Source: Stenotrophomonas sp. 24(2023) (GTDB taxonomy: Bacteria; Pseudomonadota; Gammaproteobacteria; Xanthomonadales; Xanthomonadaceae). Taken from it: a DNA stretch of 64,000 nucleotides. The DNA lies in the NCBI RefSeq assembly GCF_030913365.1, contig NZ_CP133160.1, positions 4,192,001-4,256,000 on the forward strand. Reading direction: 5' to 3'. Under the pieces are notes generated by a model, which saw only the letters and a program-made list of their open reading frames with translations, made no database searches and was not told the DNA's origin. The position numbers were made by a program, and so were the translations under genes. Numbering within the stretch: the first letter of the stretch is position 1; every line of letters starts with the position of its first letter. Shown piece after piece: positions 1 through 8,610 of the stretch.

Positions 1-148
1 TGTGGGTGTCGTTGCGGGTTTCGCTGACGGTGTGGTTGTGGTTGATGTTCGCGTTGGCGTTCTGGTTGTCCCAGCCATTGGCCGCGGCAGCGGTGGAGGC
101 AGTAGCGATGGCCATGGCGAGCATGGTCTTGCTGACGGTCGCTTTCAT
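1..148 (-). CDS. Secreted Asn-rich protein, Fap-like operon, partial
   Basis: Only the first 49 codons are in the window; the 3' end lies beyond the left edge. The protein starts with a Sec signal peptide (MKATVSKTMLAMAIATAST then AAAA) and runs into an Asn/His-rich stretch (NANANINHNHT), a composition seen in amyloid or adhesin subunits. A purine-rich GAGAGAGGG precedes the ATG. It sits 44 bases downstream of the repeat protein at 193-816 on the same strand, so it is probably the third gene of that operon. By analogy with the Fap amyloid system it could be a fibre subunit, but no full repeat is visible here. Coding and secretion are well supported; the function is a guess. Confidence 0.7.
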   Translation of the reverse strand, partial: MKATVSKTMLAMAIATASTAAAANGWDNQNANANINHNHTVSETRNDTH

Positions 149-192
149 GGTGCCCTCTCTCTCTTCAGGTCATGCACTCGGGTGGGTGGTGC

Positions 193-816
193 TCACGGGT
201 TGCCCTGCACGACCAGGGCCAGCACATTGGCCGTATCGTTTCGTGCACCCGCGATCTGGTTGAGTTGCAGGACACCGTCGAAGCCACGCAGCGCGGTCGC
301 CGAAACCCCGACGCTGCGCGTGCCGGCCGCAACACCGTTGCCGGCGTCGCCCTGCCCCCCTGCCGACGCGACGCCCGAGGCGGCCAATGCCGCATCATCG
401 GTTTCGCGTATGCCCTGTCGGGCCAGCGTCGCGCTGACGACGTTGAGCGTCGTGTTGGCGATGCCGCTGGCCTGGTTGATCGATGCGATGCCGCTGGCGC
501 CGGACAGCGCCTGGCCGGCGATCTGCGCGCTGGCATGCAGCGGTGCCGACAGCACCACGTTGCCCTGGTGCTGCTGGCGCGCGGTGATGTCTGCGCTGGC
601 CTGGTCGCCACTGGCCAGACCGCGCAGATTGGCCTGCAGGTTCAGATCGCCAGCGGCCTGGTTGATGGCGATGGCGCCGTTCGCACCGGCGAAGGCCCGC
701 CCATCGAGGCGGGCCTGGTCGAGATAGCCGAGCATGCCGCTGTAGTCATCGGCAACGGCCTGCAGCGGCAGCAGGGCCAGCAGCAGGACCGCGCGAACAC
801 GCCACGCTGCGTTCAT
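193..816 (-). CDS. FapC/FapB-like amyloid repeat protein, secreted
   Basis: 207 residues with a Sec signal peptide (cleavage likely after AVA, about residue 22). Three imperfect repeats, at about residues 44-66, 106-130 and 176-200, share a G-x4-N-Q-x-A/S-G-x2-N-x3-N core: INQAAGDLNLQAN, INQASGIANTTLN and LNQIAGARNDTAN. This resembles the GNxGxNxAAGxGNQQxN repeat of Pseudomonas FapB/FapC, which form extracellular functional amyloid. The protein is shorter than FapC and I see no C-terminal CxxC. The start overlaps the stop of the upstream gene by ATGA, so the two are translationally coupled. Fap-type assignment is inference from repeat shape; a non-amyloid adhesin is the alternative. Confidence 0.7.
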   Translation of the reverse strand: MNAAWRVRAVLLLALLPLQAVADDYSGMLGYLDQARLDGRAFAGANGAIAINQAAGDLNLQANLRGLASGDQASADITARQQHQGNVVLSAPLHASAQIAGQALSGASGIASINQASGIANTTLNVVSATLARQGIRETDDAALAASGVASAGGQGDAGNGVAAGTRSVGVSATALRGFDGVLQLNQIAGARNDTANVLALVVQGNP

Positions 817-1340
817 TTGCCACCTGCCGGCGTCGGCGCGCCCATCGGGAACTGCGCCAACGCGCCCTGCACGGTCGCACCGATGCCACGGGTGGTGGAC
901 CCGACGGCGCCGAGCGGCCCGCCCAGTGCACTGTTCAAACTGCCACCGAGGGCACCCTCGCCCGTGCGACCGAGGGTGCCCTGCAGCGCCTGCTGGGTGG
1001 TGCGTTCGACGGTGCTGCTGCCGGGACCGGCCAGGCCTGCCGCGCGGCTGGCCCCCATCCCCGCATAGTCGTCCTCGCTCAGCTCCTGCATGCCACCGGC
1101 GTCGCCACTGCCGAGCGCCGCTGCCAGCTCGCGCTGCGGCTTCGGGTCGGCAATCAGGGCCACGCCCGGCGGTGCCATGCGGTATGCCGGGCGGGCCGCC
1201 ACATCGCGCAGCAGCACCACCTCTCCCGGCTGCGCCTTCACGCCCTGGCGGGCGCCGGATGCGGCGGCCAGCATCGGCAATGCCAGCAGCACGATGGCCG
1301 CGCACCGCACCGCACTACCCCGTTGGCTGCTGCTGTCCAT
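813..1340 (-). CDS. Secreted hypothetical protein, first gene of Fap-like operon
   Basis: 175 residues, starting at the ATG at 1340 just behind GGGAGAGGGG. A hydrophobic signal peptide (IVLLALPMLAAASGA) is followed by a segment ending in QELSEDDYAGMGASRAAG and a Gly/Ala/Thr-rich, low-complexity C-terminal half (GGSLNSALGGPLGAVGST). It is the promoter-proximal gene behind the sigma-54 site at 1372-1389 and overlaps the next gene by four bases. In Fap operons the first gene encodes the chaperone-like FapA, but I cannot see family-specific motifs here, so only a periplasmic or secreted role in the same export process is suggested. Confidence 0.6.
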   Translation of the reverse strand: MDSSSQRGSAVRCAAIVLLALPMLAAASGARQGVKAQPGEVVLLRDVAARPAYRMAPPGVALIADPKPQRELAAALGSGDAGGMQELSEDDYAGMGASRAAGLAGPGSSTVERTTQQALQGTLGRTGEGALGGSLNSALGGPLGAVGSTTRGIGATVQGALAQFPMGAPTPAGGK

Positions 1341-1371
1341 GCCCCTCTCCCGTTGCAGGTGGGAGGGGCGT

Positions 1372-1389
1372 ACGCAGCTTCCGTGCCAA
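1372..1389 (-). promoter_or_regulatory. Sigma-54 (-24/-12) promoter of the Fap-like operon
   Basis: Read on the minus strand the site is TTGGCACGGAAGCTGCGT. It matches TGGCACG-N4-TTGC with one change (C for the first T), and the GG-N10-GC spacing is exact (GG at 1387-1386, GC at 1375-1374). The predicted transcript starts near 1362, about 20 bases before the ATG at 1340. A divergent sigma-54 activator gene lies next to it. Confidence 0.85.
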
Positions 1390-1524
1390 GTGCGCAAGGC
1401 CCCGGCAGCGGGCGTTCAGGACGCTGCCGGGTGCGTCCGCCGGCGCCTGGCTGATACAGCCGGTGCGGGCCGCCGGCATGATCGGATCGTGGCAAATGCC
1501 CGCCGTGCGGCGTGGTGGGCCAGT

Positions 1525-1540
1525 GCAACATTTTTGTTAC
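1525..1540. promoter_or_regulatory. Possible upstream activator site for the sigma-54 regulator
   Basis: GCAACATTTTTGTTAC is an imperfect dyad (one mismatch) and an AT-rich island in a GC-rich intergenic region. It lies about 150 bases upstream of the -24 element, a normal distance for an enhancer-binding protein. Only one copy is obvious, so the call is tentative. The remainder of the 394-base gene-free stretch 1341-1734 shows nothing else I can support. Confidence 0.3.
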
Positions 1541-1734
1541 AGGGCATGGCACACCCCTGTTGCGCCGTCGCTTCAGCTGGCTTTTTTCCCGCTGTTTTCG
1601 TTGCATTCACGCTTGGCCGCGCGGTAGCATCCGGCCAAAACAGGCCGCCCGAGCGGCCAAGCATGCCGACGCGGGGCGGCACGTCGGCGCAACCATGCTG
1701 CCCCGCCGACAGTACCTGGGTGCTGGGGGATGGC

Positions 1735-3081
1735 ATGACCGCAGATCAGCAAGCCCATTCGCGCTGCGTCATCTGGTTCGGCCAGCCGCAGGCAGCAGAG
1801 CGCTCCGCGCTTGCCGCCGCTGGCTGGGAACTGCGCAGCATCACGCCCAACCCGGCCATGGCCATCGGCCTGCGTGGCCGTGACCGCCTGATCGGCGTGC
1901 TGGACCTTCGCCATCTGGACGGCGATGCCGTGCGGTTGCTGCTGCCCTGGGTGGAACGCCACCGCTTCCTGCCCTGGATGGCCATCCTGCCGCCCGGCCT
2001 GGGCAGTGCGCCCCCCAGCTGGGCAACGCTGTTGCTGGCCTGCCAGCAGCAGTTCGCGCTGCCGATGGGCCTGCATGCGTTGCTGGCCGCGTTGCAGCTG
2101 CAGTTCGATGTGGACGATGCCGCCGCCCCGGCTGCCGCCACGGCGCTGCCGGAACTGATCGGCGACAGCGCGGCCATGCTGGCCGTGCGCACGGCCCTGC
2201 ACAAGCTGGGCCCGGTGGAACTGCCCGTGTTGATCACCGGCGAAACCGGTACCGGCAAGGAGCTGGCCGCGCAGGCACTGCATGCATTGTCCGCCCGTGC
2301 CGCCAAGCCGTTCCTGGCCGTCAACTGCGGCGCCATTCCGGCAAGCCTGGTGCAATCGGAACTGTTCGGCCATGAACGGGGCGCATTCACCGGCGCGACG
2401 CTGCGCCGCGCAGGGCTGTTCGAATCCGCACACGGGGGCACCGTGTTCCTGGATGAAGTGGGCGATCTGCCCGCCGATGCACAGACCAGCCTGCTGCGTG
2501 TGCTGCAGGAAGGCACCTTCGAGCGCGTGGGCAGCAACCAGCCCATCCGTGTGGATGTGCGGGTGCTGGCCGCCACCCATGTCGATCTGGAAGAGGCGGT
2601 GGCACAGGGGCGCTTCCGCCGTGATCTGTATTACCGGTTGAACGTGCTGCGCCTGCCGATGCCGTCGCTGCGCGATCGCGGCACGGACGTGCTGCTGCTG
2701 GCCGAGCATTTCCTGCGTTGCTTCCGCCATCGCCAGCATGTGCGTGCACGCGGCTTCGACGACGACGCACGGCAGGCACTGCGGCGCTTCGGCTGGCCGG
2801 GCAACGTGCGCGAAGTGCTGAACCGGGTGCAGCGTGCCGCGGTGATGGCCGAGGATGAACTGATCACCGTGCGCGACCTCGACCTGGCCTGCGATGAAGG
2901 CCAGGTGGGCAACCCACGCCTGCAGGAGGCACGCGGCCAGGTGGAGCGCGATGTGCTGCTGCATGCCCTGCGGCAGAACGATTACAACGTTTCGGCGTGC
3001 GCCCGGCACATGCAGATTTCCCGGGTAACGGTGTACCGCCTGTGCCGCAAGCATCGGCTGGAGCTGCCGGCGCTGCGATGA
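1735..3081 (+). CDS. Sigma-54-dependent transcriptional activator (VpsR-like)
   Basis: 448 residues. The ATG at 1735 is chosen because GGGGGA lies five bases before it. The N-terminal about 130 residues form a receiver-like domain without a clear phosphoacceptor, as in VpsR-type activators. The AAA+ domain carries Walker A GETGTGKE, the sigma-54-contacting loop GAFTGA, Walker B (VFLDEVGDL) and the arginine-finger region. The C-terminus is a Fis-type HTH (NVSACARHMQISRVTVYRL). Because GAFTGA is intact, it should remodel sigma-54 RNA polymerase. It is divergent from the -24/-12 promoter at 1372-1389, and is therefore the probable direct activator of the Fap-like operon. The inducing signal is unknown; c-di-GMP would be a reasonable candidate for a VpsR relative. 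Confidence 0.9.
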   Translation: MTADQQAHSRCVIWFGQPQAAERSALAAAGWELRSITPNPAMAIGLRGRDRLIGVLDLRHLDGDAVRLLLPWVERHRFLPWMAILPPGLGSAPPSWATLLLACQQQFALPMGLHALLAALQLQFDVDDAAAPAAATALPELIGDSAAMLAVRTALHKLGPVELPVLITGETGTGKELAAQALHALSARAAKPFLAVNCGAIPASLVQSELFGHERGAFTGATLRRAGLFESAHGGTVFLDEVGDLPADAQTSLLRVLQEGTFERVGSNQPIRVDVRVLAATHVDLEEAVAQGRFRRDLYYRLNVLRLPMPSLRDRGTDVLLLAEHFLRCFRHRQHVRARGFDDDARQALRRFGWPGNVREVLNRVQRAAVMAEDELITVRDLDLACDEGQVGNPRLQEARGQVERDVLLHALRQNDYNVSACARHMQISRVTVYRLCRKHRLELPALR

Positions 3082-3156
3082 ACACCGGTTCCACGCACGC
3101 TTAACCTGCTGTCCCTATGCTGGGCGCCGGCTCATACGACACAGGGACACCACCGC

Positions 3157-3435
3157 ATGAAGACGCTCCGCGCAATGCTTGTTGCAGGCTGCCTGCTGGC
3201 GTTCAGCCCGCTGGCACTGGCTGAAACCGTGAACCTGACCAACAGCGCCGAGGGCGCCAGCAAGGAGGCCGGCGTGGCCGCCGTCAAACAGAAGCTGCAG
3301 GCGGCCTGCACCGAGCGCAAGGGAACACCGGATGCCGCATCGTTCGAGATCGTCTTTGAAAAAACATCCGCCAACCCGGATGTGCCCAAGCCCTATTACG
3401 TCGATGGCAAGATGAAGTGCACCCTGCCGGGGTGA
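3157..3435 (+). CDS. Small secreted hypothetical protein
   Basis: 92 residues: a clear signal peptide (MKTLRAMLVAGCLLAFSPLALA, cut before ETVN) and a mature part of about 70 residues with two cysteines (QAACTERKG and MKCTLPG) that could form a disulfide in the periplasm. A weak SD (AGGGA) precedes the ATG. It is a single gene between the sigma-54 regulator and an oxidoreductase. No family recognised. Confidence 0.7.
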   Translation: MKTLRAMLVAGCLLAFSPLALAETVNLTNSAEGASKEAGVAAVKQKLQAACTERKGTPDAASFEIVFEKTSANPDVPKPYYVDGKMKCTLPG

Positions 3436-3498
3436 TCCCCCACACCTGCCGGGTGGTTTCTGCGCGATCATGGCCCCCGCCCACTGCAGGAGACGCGC

Positions 3499-4392
3499 AT
3501 GCCCATCGGATTCATCGGCCTGGGGGTCATGGGAACCCCCATGGCCATCCAGCTGGCCAAGGCCGGCAACGCGGTACTGGCGTGGTCGCGTTCATCGCAC
3601 AACGACGCTGCCGTGCAGGCCGCAGGCGTGCGGATTGCCGGATCGCTGGACACGGTGTTCGAGCAGTGCACGACCGTGGTGCTGATGCTGGCCAACGATG
3701 CCGCCATCGACAGCGTGCTTGGCCGCCAGTCGCCGGCATTCGCTCCCCGTGTCCGTGGACGCCGGCTGGTCAACATGGGCACCAGTTCGGCCACCTACGC
3801 GCTGGCGCTGGCGCGCGAGGTGGACGCCAACGGTGGCCGCTACGTGGAAGCGCCGGTATCCGGCTCGCGCGTCCAGGCAGAGAACGCGCAGCTGGTGATC
3901 CTGCTGGCCGGCGCCGCCGATGACATCGCCCAGGTGACGCCCCTGCTGGCACCGCTGGGGCGCCAGTGCGTTGCCTGCGGCGAGGTGCCTGCCGCGCTGC
4001 GGATGAAGCTGTCGGTGAACCTGTACCTGATCACGCTGGTCACCGGCCTGGCCGAGGCGGCGCACCTGGCCGAATCACAGGGCATCGCACTGGAGCGGTT
4101 CGCCGAAGTGCTCAATGCCGGGCCGATGGCCAGCGATGTCTCGCGCATCAAGCTGGACAAGATGGTGCGTGGTGACTATGCCGTGCAGGCGTCCATTGCC
4201 GATGTGTTCAAGAACAGCCAGCTGGTGGCCGGTGCTGCACGCGAAGCAGGAATGCAGGCGCCGCTGATCGCGGCCAGCGACGCGTTGTTCGCCCGCACCC
4301 TGGCGATGGGCCTCGGGGGCCAGGACATGGCCGCCGTGCTGGAAGCTGTCCGCGCTCGATGGGCAGCGCCGATGGACAGCGTCGACGGTTAG
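3499..4392 (+). CDS. NAD(P)-dependent beta-hydroxyacid dehydrogenase family protein
   Basis: 297 residues, the usual length for the 3-hydroxyisobutyrate dehydrogenase/glyoxylate reductase family. The Rossmann motif is [10 protein letters not shown] at the N-terminus. The substrate loop ([15 protein letters not shown]) and the conserved catalytic lysine region ([11 protein letters not shown]) are present in the right order, followed by the all-helical C-terminal domain. GGAGA lies before the ATG. It should reduce or oxidise a short 2- or 3-hydroxyacid, or an imine, in the cytoplasm; the substrate cannot be read from sequence. It stands alone with no metabolic neighbours. A paralogue lies at 23782-24651. 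Confidence 0.88.
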   Translation: MPIGFIGLGVMGTPMAIQLAKAGNAVLAWSRSSHNDAAVQAAGVRIAGSLDTVFEQCTTVVLMLANDAAIDSVLGRQSPAFAPRVRGRRLVNMGTSSATYALALAREVDANGGRYVEAPVSGSRVQAENAQLVILLAGAADDIAQVTPLLAPLGRQCVACGEVPAALRMKLSVNLYLITLVTGLAEAAHLAESQGIALERFAEVLNAGPMASDVSRIKLDKMVRGDYAVQASIADVFKNSQLVAGAAREAGMQAPLIAASDALFARTLAMGLGGQDMAAVLEAVRARWAAPMDSVDG

Positions 4393-4538
4393 CCGGGCGC
4401 GCTTCGATCCAGTCGCGATACCCAGCCGCCAGCGGGGTATCCACGCGCGCCCATGCTCCCCACCTGCCATCGGCCGCTGATATAGTCAGCCGGTCATGGC
4501 GGGCACCCGGCCCGCCCACGCATCACAGGGAGTGGGTC

Positions 4539-5678
4539 ATGGGTCTGGTTCAGGCGATCAAGGGCGCGGTTGGCGGTGTACTGGCCGACCAGTGGAAGGA
4601 TTTCTACACCGTGCCGGCCGGGCTGCCGTCCACGGCGGCGCTGTTCGCGGCGGTGCCGCGCGGCACCAATGCAGGCCGCGGCTCCAACACCAGCGCCTCA
4701 TCGCACATCATCAGCAACGGCTCGAAGATCGTCGTGCCCGAAGGCTATGGCCTGCTGCTGATGCAGGACGGCGCCATCACCGCCTTCGTCGCCGAAGCCG
4801 GCGGCTACGAATGGCGTTCGGACGACCTGAATTCACAGTCGATCTTCGCCGGCGATGGCATCGTCACCCCGTTGATCAAGCAGAGCTGGGAGCGCTTCAA
4901 GTTCGGCGGCCAGCCCGGCGCGCAGCAGGCCGCGTTCTTCGTTTCGCTGAAGGAGCTGCCGGACAACCGCTTCGGTACCCAGTCGGAAATCTACTGGGAT
5001 GATGGCTTCCTCGGCACCCAGGTCGGCGCGCTTACCCGCGGCACCTACACGCTGAAGATCCTCGATCCGATCCTGTTCGTGAAGAATTTCGTGCCGGCCA
5101 GCTACCTGCAGCCCGGCCAGGTGTTCGACTTCACCGATCTGGACAACGCTGCGGCCAGCCAGCTGTTCAATGAAGTGGTCGGCTCGCTGGCACCGGCGTT
5201 CAGCCTGTACACGAACGACCCGGGCAAGGGCAACCGCATCACGAAACTGCAGCAGGATTCGCTGGGCTTCGCGCAGAGCCTGTCGGCCGCCGTGGAGCAG
5301 GCCTACCAGTGGAAGGCCGACCGCGGCCTGGCCATCGTCAAGACCGCCATCGTCTCGATCGAATACGACGCCAACACCCGCGAGCTGCTCAAGACCGTGC
5401 AGCGCGCCGATGCGCTGGCCGGTGCGCGCGGCAACTCCAACCTGCAGGCCAGCGTGGCCCAGGGCATCCAGTCGGCCGGTGAGAACGGTGGTGCGGCAGG
5501 ACTGGTCGGCGTGGGCATGGCCTCGGGCATGTTCGGTGCCGGCACCCTGCAGCAACCGGTGGCACCGGCGGCGGATGACCCGGTGGCCAAGCTGAAGAAG
5601 GCCAAGGAGATGCTCGACCTGGGGCTGATCACCCAGGCCGACTACGATGCCCTGAAGGCCAAGGCACTGGGCCTGTAA
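4539..5678 (+). CDS. SPFH-domain protein with C-terminal SHOCT motif (YdjI-like)
   Basis: 379 residues; the ATG at 4539 follows ACAGGGA. The body is the SPFH/virion-core-like fold of the YdjI family (about residues 30-300). The last 30 residues (DDPVAKLKKAKEMLDLGLIT and on) form a SHOCT oligomerisation motif. There is no signal peptide or strong membrane helix, so it probably associates peripherally with the inner membrane. In Bacillus subtilis YdjI recruits PspA to the membrane together with YdjG and YdjH. Here the next genes supply a zinc-ribbon membrane protein and a small membrane protein, supporting the analogy, but no pspA is adjacent. Confidence 0.85.
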   Translation: MGLVQAIKGAVGGVLADQWKDFYTVPAGLPSTAALFAAVPRGTNAGRGSNTSASSHIISNGSKIVVPEGYGLLLMQDGAITAFVAEAGGYEWRSDDLNSQSIFAGDGIVTPLIKQSWERFKFGGQPGAQQAAFFVSLKELPDNRFGTQSEIYWDDGFLGTQVGALTRGTYTLKILDPILFVKNFVPASYLQPGQVFDFTDLDNAAASQLFNEVVGSLAPAFSLYTNDPGKGNRITKLQQDSLGFAQSLSAAVEQAYQWKADRGLAIVKTAIVSIEYDANTRELLKTVQRADALAGARGNSNLQASVAQGIQSAGENGGAAGLVGVGMASGMFGAGTLQQPVAPAADDPVAKLKKAKEMLDLGLITQADYDALKAKALGL

Positions 5679-5699
5679 GCGGCAGGACGCACGACCACC

Positions 5700-7052
5700 A
5701 TGTCCATCCCCGGCAACACCCCGCCGCCGCTGCCGTCAAAGGCAGCGGCTACACCGCCGCCCCTGCCCGGCACCCCGCTGACCGGTCCCGGCTCGCCGCA
5801 GGACGTGCCACCGTTGCCCGGCACCTTCCCGCTGGACACAAGCCGCCTGCCCGAGGCCATCCGCGAGGAAGTCGAGGCCCCCGACCCGGTGGCCATCGAT
5901 ACCGCCTCGGCCGAACTGAAGGACGGCGCGAACCGCTGCCCGCGCTGCGGCGCGACCGACGTCACGCTGAAGATCGGCACCGACACCCTGGTCTGCCGTT
6001 ACTGCCGTCACGAATGGCAGAGCACCCGCGCCGAGGAGGCGTTCGGGCTGGGTGAGGGGCTGGAGGACCTGACCGGCACGATCGTCGCTTCCGGTGCGCG
6101 CGACATCGATGCCGATACCGCCAGCCTGATGAGCTTCAAGTGTTCCGGCTGCGGCGCGGAGGTGACGGTCAACACCGAAAGCACGATGACCGCCCGCTGC
6201 CACTGGTGCCGCCACGTGTTCGGGGTGAACGAGCAGATCAGCAACGGTGCCGTGCCCGATGCGGTGCTGCCGTTCCGCATCGGCAAGAACGATGCCATCG
6301 CACGCATCCGCCAGTTCGTCGACAAGCGCCGCCTGTTCGCGCTCAAGGCGTTCAAGGACGAGTTCACCCCGGAAAACGTGGTGGGCGTCTACATGCCGTA
6401 CATGATCGTGGACAGCCGGGCCAGCGCCAGCGTGGCCGGCAAGGGCGAGATCAAGACCCGCGAGTACACCCGCGGCACGGAAAAGAACAAGAAAACCTAC
6501 TACGACGCCGACGTGTACCAGGTGGAGCGCCAGGTGGATTTCACCGTGGACGACCTGCCGCTGGAATCCTCGGCGCAGCGGGGCAACCTGGATGTGTCGG
6601 TCAACACCAACAACATCATCAACACCATCCTGCCGTTCGATACCAAGAACGCGCTGAAGTGGAATGCCTCCTACCTGCTGGGCTTCACGTCGGAAAAGCG
6701 CGACACCAATGTCGACGCGCTGCGGCCACGGCTGGAGGACCAGCTGCTGTCCATCGCGCGTGCGCAGGTGGAACGCTCGGTGCAGCGCTACGACCGTGGC
6801 GTGCGCTGGGAGCAGGAACAGCTGGAGGTGCACGGCTCGCGCTGGGTGTCGATGTACCTGCCGGTCTGGCTGTATTCCTACCACCAGCCTGGCCGCAACG
6901 GCGGCATGCTGCATTACATCGCCGTCAACGGCCGTACCGGTGAAACCATGGGCAGCGTGCCGGTGCAGCAGTGGAAGCTGCTGCTGGCCGCGCTGGCCAC
7001 CGGCAGCATCGTTGAAGCCCTCGTTCTCTGGTTCCTGGTGGTCAGCTCATGA
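5700..7052 (+). CDS. TFIIB-type zinc-ribbon membrane protein (YdjG-like)
   Basis: 450 residues. A Pro-rich N-terminus (PPPLPSK, PPPLPGTP) leads to two zinc ribbons: CPRCGAT with CRYCRHEW (about residues 80-105), and CSGCGAE with CHWCRHVF (about 150-175). A long mixed alpha/beta region follows, then one C-terminal transmembrane helix (LLLAALATGSIVEALVLWFL). The architecture fits YdjG-like proteins that work with an SPFH partner at the membrane. It begins 21 bases after the SPFH gene and its end overlaps the next start by ATGA, so the three form one operon. The zinc ribbons may bind protein rather than nucleic acid; that is inference. Confidence 0.8.
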   Translation: MSIPGNTPPPLPSKAAATPPPLPGTPLTGPGSPQDVPPLPGTFPLDTSRLPEAIREEVEAPDPVAIDTASAELKDGANRCPRCGATDVTLKIGTDTLVCRYCRHEWQSTRAEEAFGLGEGLEDLTGTIVASGARDIDADTASLMSFKCSGCGAEVTVNTESTMTARCHWCRHVFGVNEQISNGAVPDAVLPFRIGKNDAIARIRQFVDKRRLFALKAFKDEFTPENVVGVYMPYMIVDSRASASVAGKGEIKTREYTRGTEKNKKTYYDADVYQVERQVDFTVDDLPLESSAQRGNLDVSVNTNNIINTILPFDTKNALKWNASYLLGFTSEKRDTNVDALRPRLEDQLLSIARAQVERSVQRYDRGVRWEQEQLEVHGSRWVSMYLPVWLYSYHQPGRNGGMLHYIAVNGRTGETMGSVPVQQWKLLLAALATGSIVEALVLWFLVVSS

Positions 7053-7309
7053 GTGATGACAGTGGCTTTGCCCTGCTGGCCGCAGGGCCAGCGGCCGGCG
7101 CCGCGCTGTACTGGGCGCTGTACCGTTACTACCGCAACACCGATAAATCGCACGGGTTCGAGCGCGAAACGGACATCGCCGCCAAGCCGGTGACCGGTTC
7201 GGACCGGAAGGTGGACACCATTACCGGTACGCAGGAAACACGCGTGCGCGGTGACAACGTGCATGAGTACCGCAAGCGCGTGGTGCGCCAGCAGGGGCCA
7301 GGGAGCTAG
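7049..7309 (+). CDS. Small single-pass membrane protein
   Basis: 86 residues: one N-terminal transmembrane helix (FALLAAGPAAGAALYWALY) followed by a charged cytoplasmic tail rich in Arg, Asp and Thr (residues 30-86). It is the third gene of the SPFH/zinc-ribbon operon, overlapping the preceding stop by ATGA, and may play the part that YdjH plays in Bacillus. No sequence family is recognisable; the role is inferred from context only. Confidence 0.75.
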   Translation: MSDDSGFALLAAGPAAGAALYWALYRYYRNTDKSHGFERETDIAAKPVTGSDRKVDTITGTQETRVRGDNVHEYRKRVVRQQGPGS

Positions 7310-7381
7310 CGTCAGGAACTGCCCGTGTTTCCGGGCATTCCGGAAAGGCGGGCGTTCCCGGTTGCACGCGCCAGCGGGCTG

Positions 7382-8479
7382 TCACGCCGGCTGCAGGAAC
7401 CGGGCCATGCGCTCCAGTTCTTCCTCCAGCGCCACCTGGAATGCCACGCCAGCGGGTGCGGCACCGGCGATGTAACCCAGTGCCGGCGCGATGCCCCCCT
7501 CGCGCGCGCCCACAGTCGCCCAGCCGATCACCTGGTCATGCCACAGCAACGGCAGCGCGTAATAACCAAAGCGGCGCTTGGCGGCAGGGGTATACGCCTC
7601 GAACTTGTATTCCCAACCCCACAGCTGCTGGAACCGGCGGCGGTCCCACACCACCGGGTCGAAGGGGGCGAGCAGGCGTACCTGCGCATCCACGCGGTAG
7701 CGGCGCGAACGGGGGTCTTCATCGGCCGGCCAGTACCAGGTGGTGCCATCGATGTTGCCGCTGGCCAGGTGCGTGCGGGCCAGTTTCAAGGCTGCCTGCG
7801 CCTGCGTGGCCAGGTGCGGGGCACCGTAACCCAGCAGCCGCACCAGGTAGGTCAGGCTGGCCGAGGGCAGCGGTGCGTACTTGCGCACCACCAGTTCGAT
7901 CAACGCCGCCGCCCGCTGCGCACGGGCCTGGGCACTGTTGTCCGGCACCACGTGCGTGGCCACTTCGTAGATGCGGGTGCCACTGTCGCGGCGATGGACC
8001 CGCAGCAGGCCGCGGTAATGCATGCCCTCCAGCAGGTGCGTGCTGGCATTGCTGGTGCCACCCCAGTAATTGGTCACCCGGCCATGGGCGAAAGCCTGGT
8101 CCACCTCGCGCGGGTGCACGGTGCCACGCTCGCGCACGAAGGCCAGGACGTCGGCCGCCTTGCGCCGGGTGGCGGCATCCCAACGCCGCTTGGCCTGGCG
8201 CGGGTGCATCAGGGCCAGGTGCTCGCGCGGCAGGAAGCCGTAGTTCACCAGATAGTCCTCATCCACCTGCAGGCGGCTGTATCGCCGCTCCAGATCACCG
8301 GCGCGGTAGTCCTTCACCCGGTGGCGCAGGGTCAGGTCCTGTGCCCGCGCCGGCGCGCGGATCGGATCGGCCTGCACGAACCCCAGCCGGCGGATCGCCA
8401 CCGGCAGCGTGGTCGGGGTGAACAGCGTGCGGGCTACGGCGTAGCGGCGCAGGTCATCGAGGCAGGGTGGGCGCGGCAT
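7382..8479 (-). CDS. ycaQ: YcaQ-like winged-helix DNA glycosylase (HTH_42)
   Basis: 365 residues, starting at the ATG at 8479 (no usable start lies closer upstream in frame). This is the AlkZ/YcaQ (HTH_42) family of tandem winged-helix glycosylases; YcaQ unhooks interstrand crosslinks and removes bulky N7-alkyl purines. The active-site motif Q-x-D is visible as Q36-A-D38 (GFVQADPIRAPARAQDL); Q-x-D is the YcaQ variant, while AlkZ uses Q-x-Q. Other typical blocks are YWGGTSNAST and LAPFDPVVWDR. It is a single gene, convergent with nothing and divergent from the lipoprotein at 8611. Confidence 0.88.
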   Translation of the reverse strand: MPRPPCLDDLRRYAVARTLFTPTTLPVAIRRLGFVQADPIRAPARAQDLTLRHRVKDYRAGDLERRYSRLQVDEDYLVNYGFLPREHLALMHPRQAKRRWDAATRRKAADVLAFVRERGTVHPREVDQAFAHGRVTNYWGGTSNASTHLLEGMHYRGLLRVHRRDSGTRIYEVATHVVPDNSAQARAQRAAALIELVVRKYAPLPSASLTYLVRLLGYGAPHLATQAQAALKLARTHLASGNIDGTTWYWPADEDPRSRRYRVDAQVRLLAPFDPVVWDRRRFQQLWGWEYKFEAYTPAAKRRFGYYALPLLWHDQVIGWATVGAREGGIAPALGYIAGAAPAGVAFQVALEEELERMARFLQPA

Positions 8480-8610
8480 CGACCGTATTAGAGCATAGCC
8501 CGTCCACGCGGCGGTGCTGGCTGAACGCCTGCCATCAGGGACGGGCCGCGCTGGCATTGCGTTGACCTGCAGGCGCGCAGACTGGCGCTTCTTCGGCACG
8601 GAACCCACGC

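Noticed and set aside
1547..1563. TGGCAC...TTGC on the plus strand as a sigma-54 promoter for the activator gene
   Set aside because: The GG to GC distance is 12 bases instead of 10, which sigma-54 does not tolerate.
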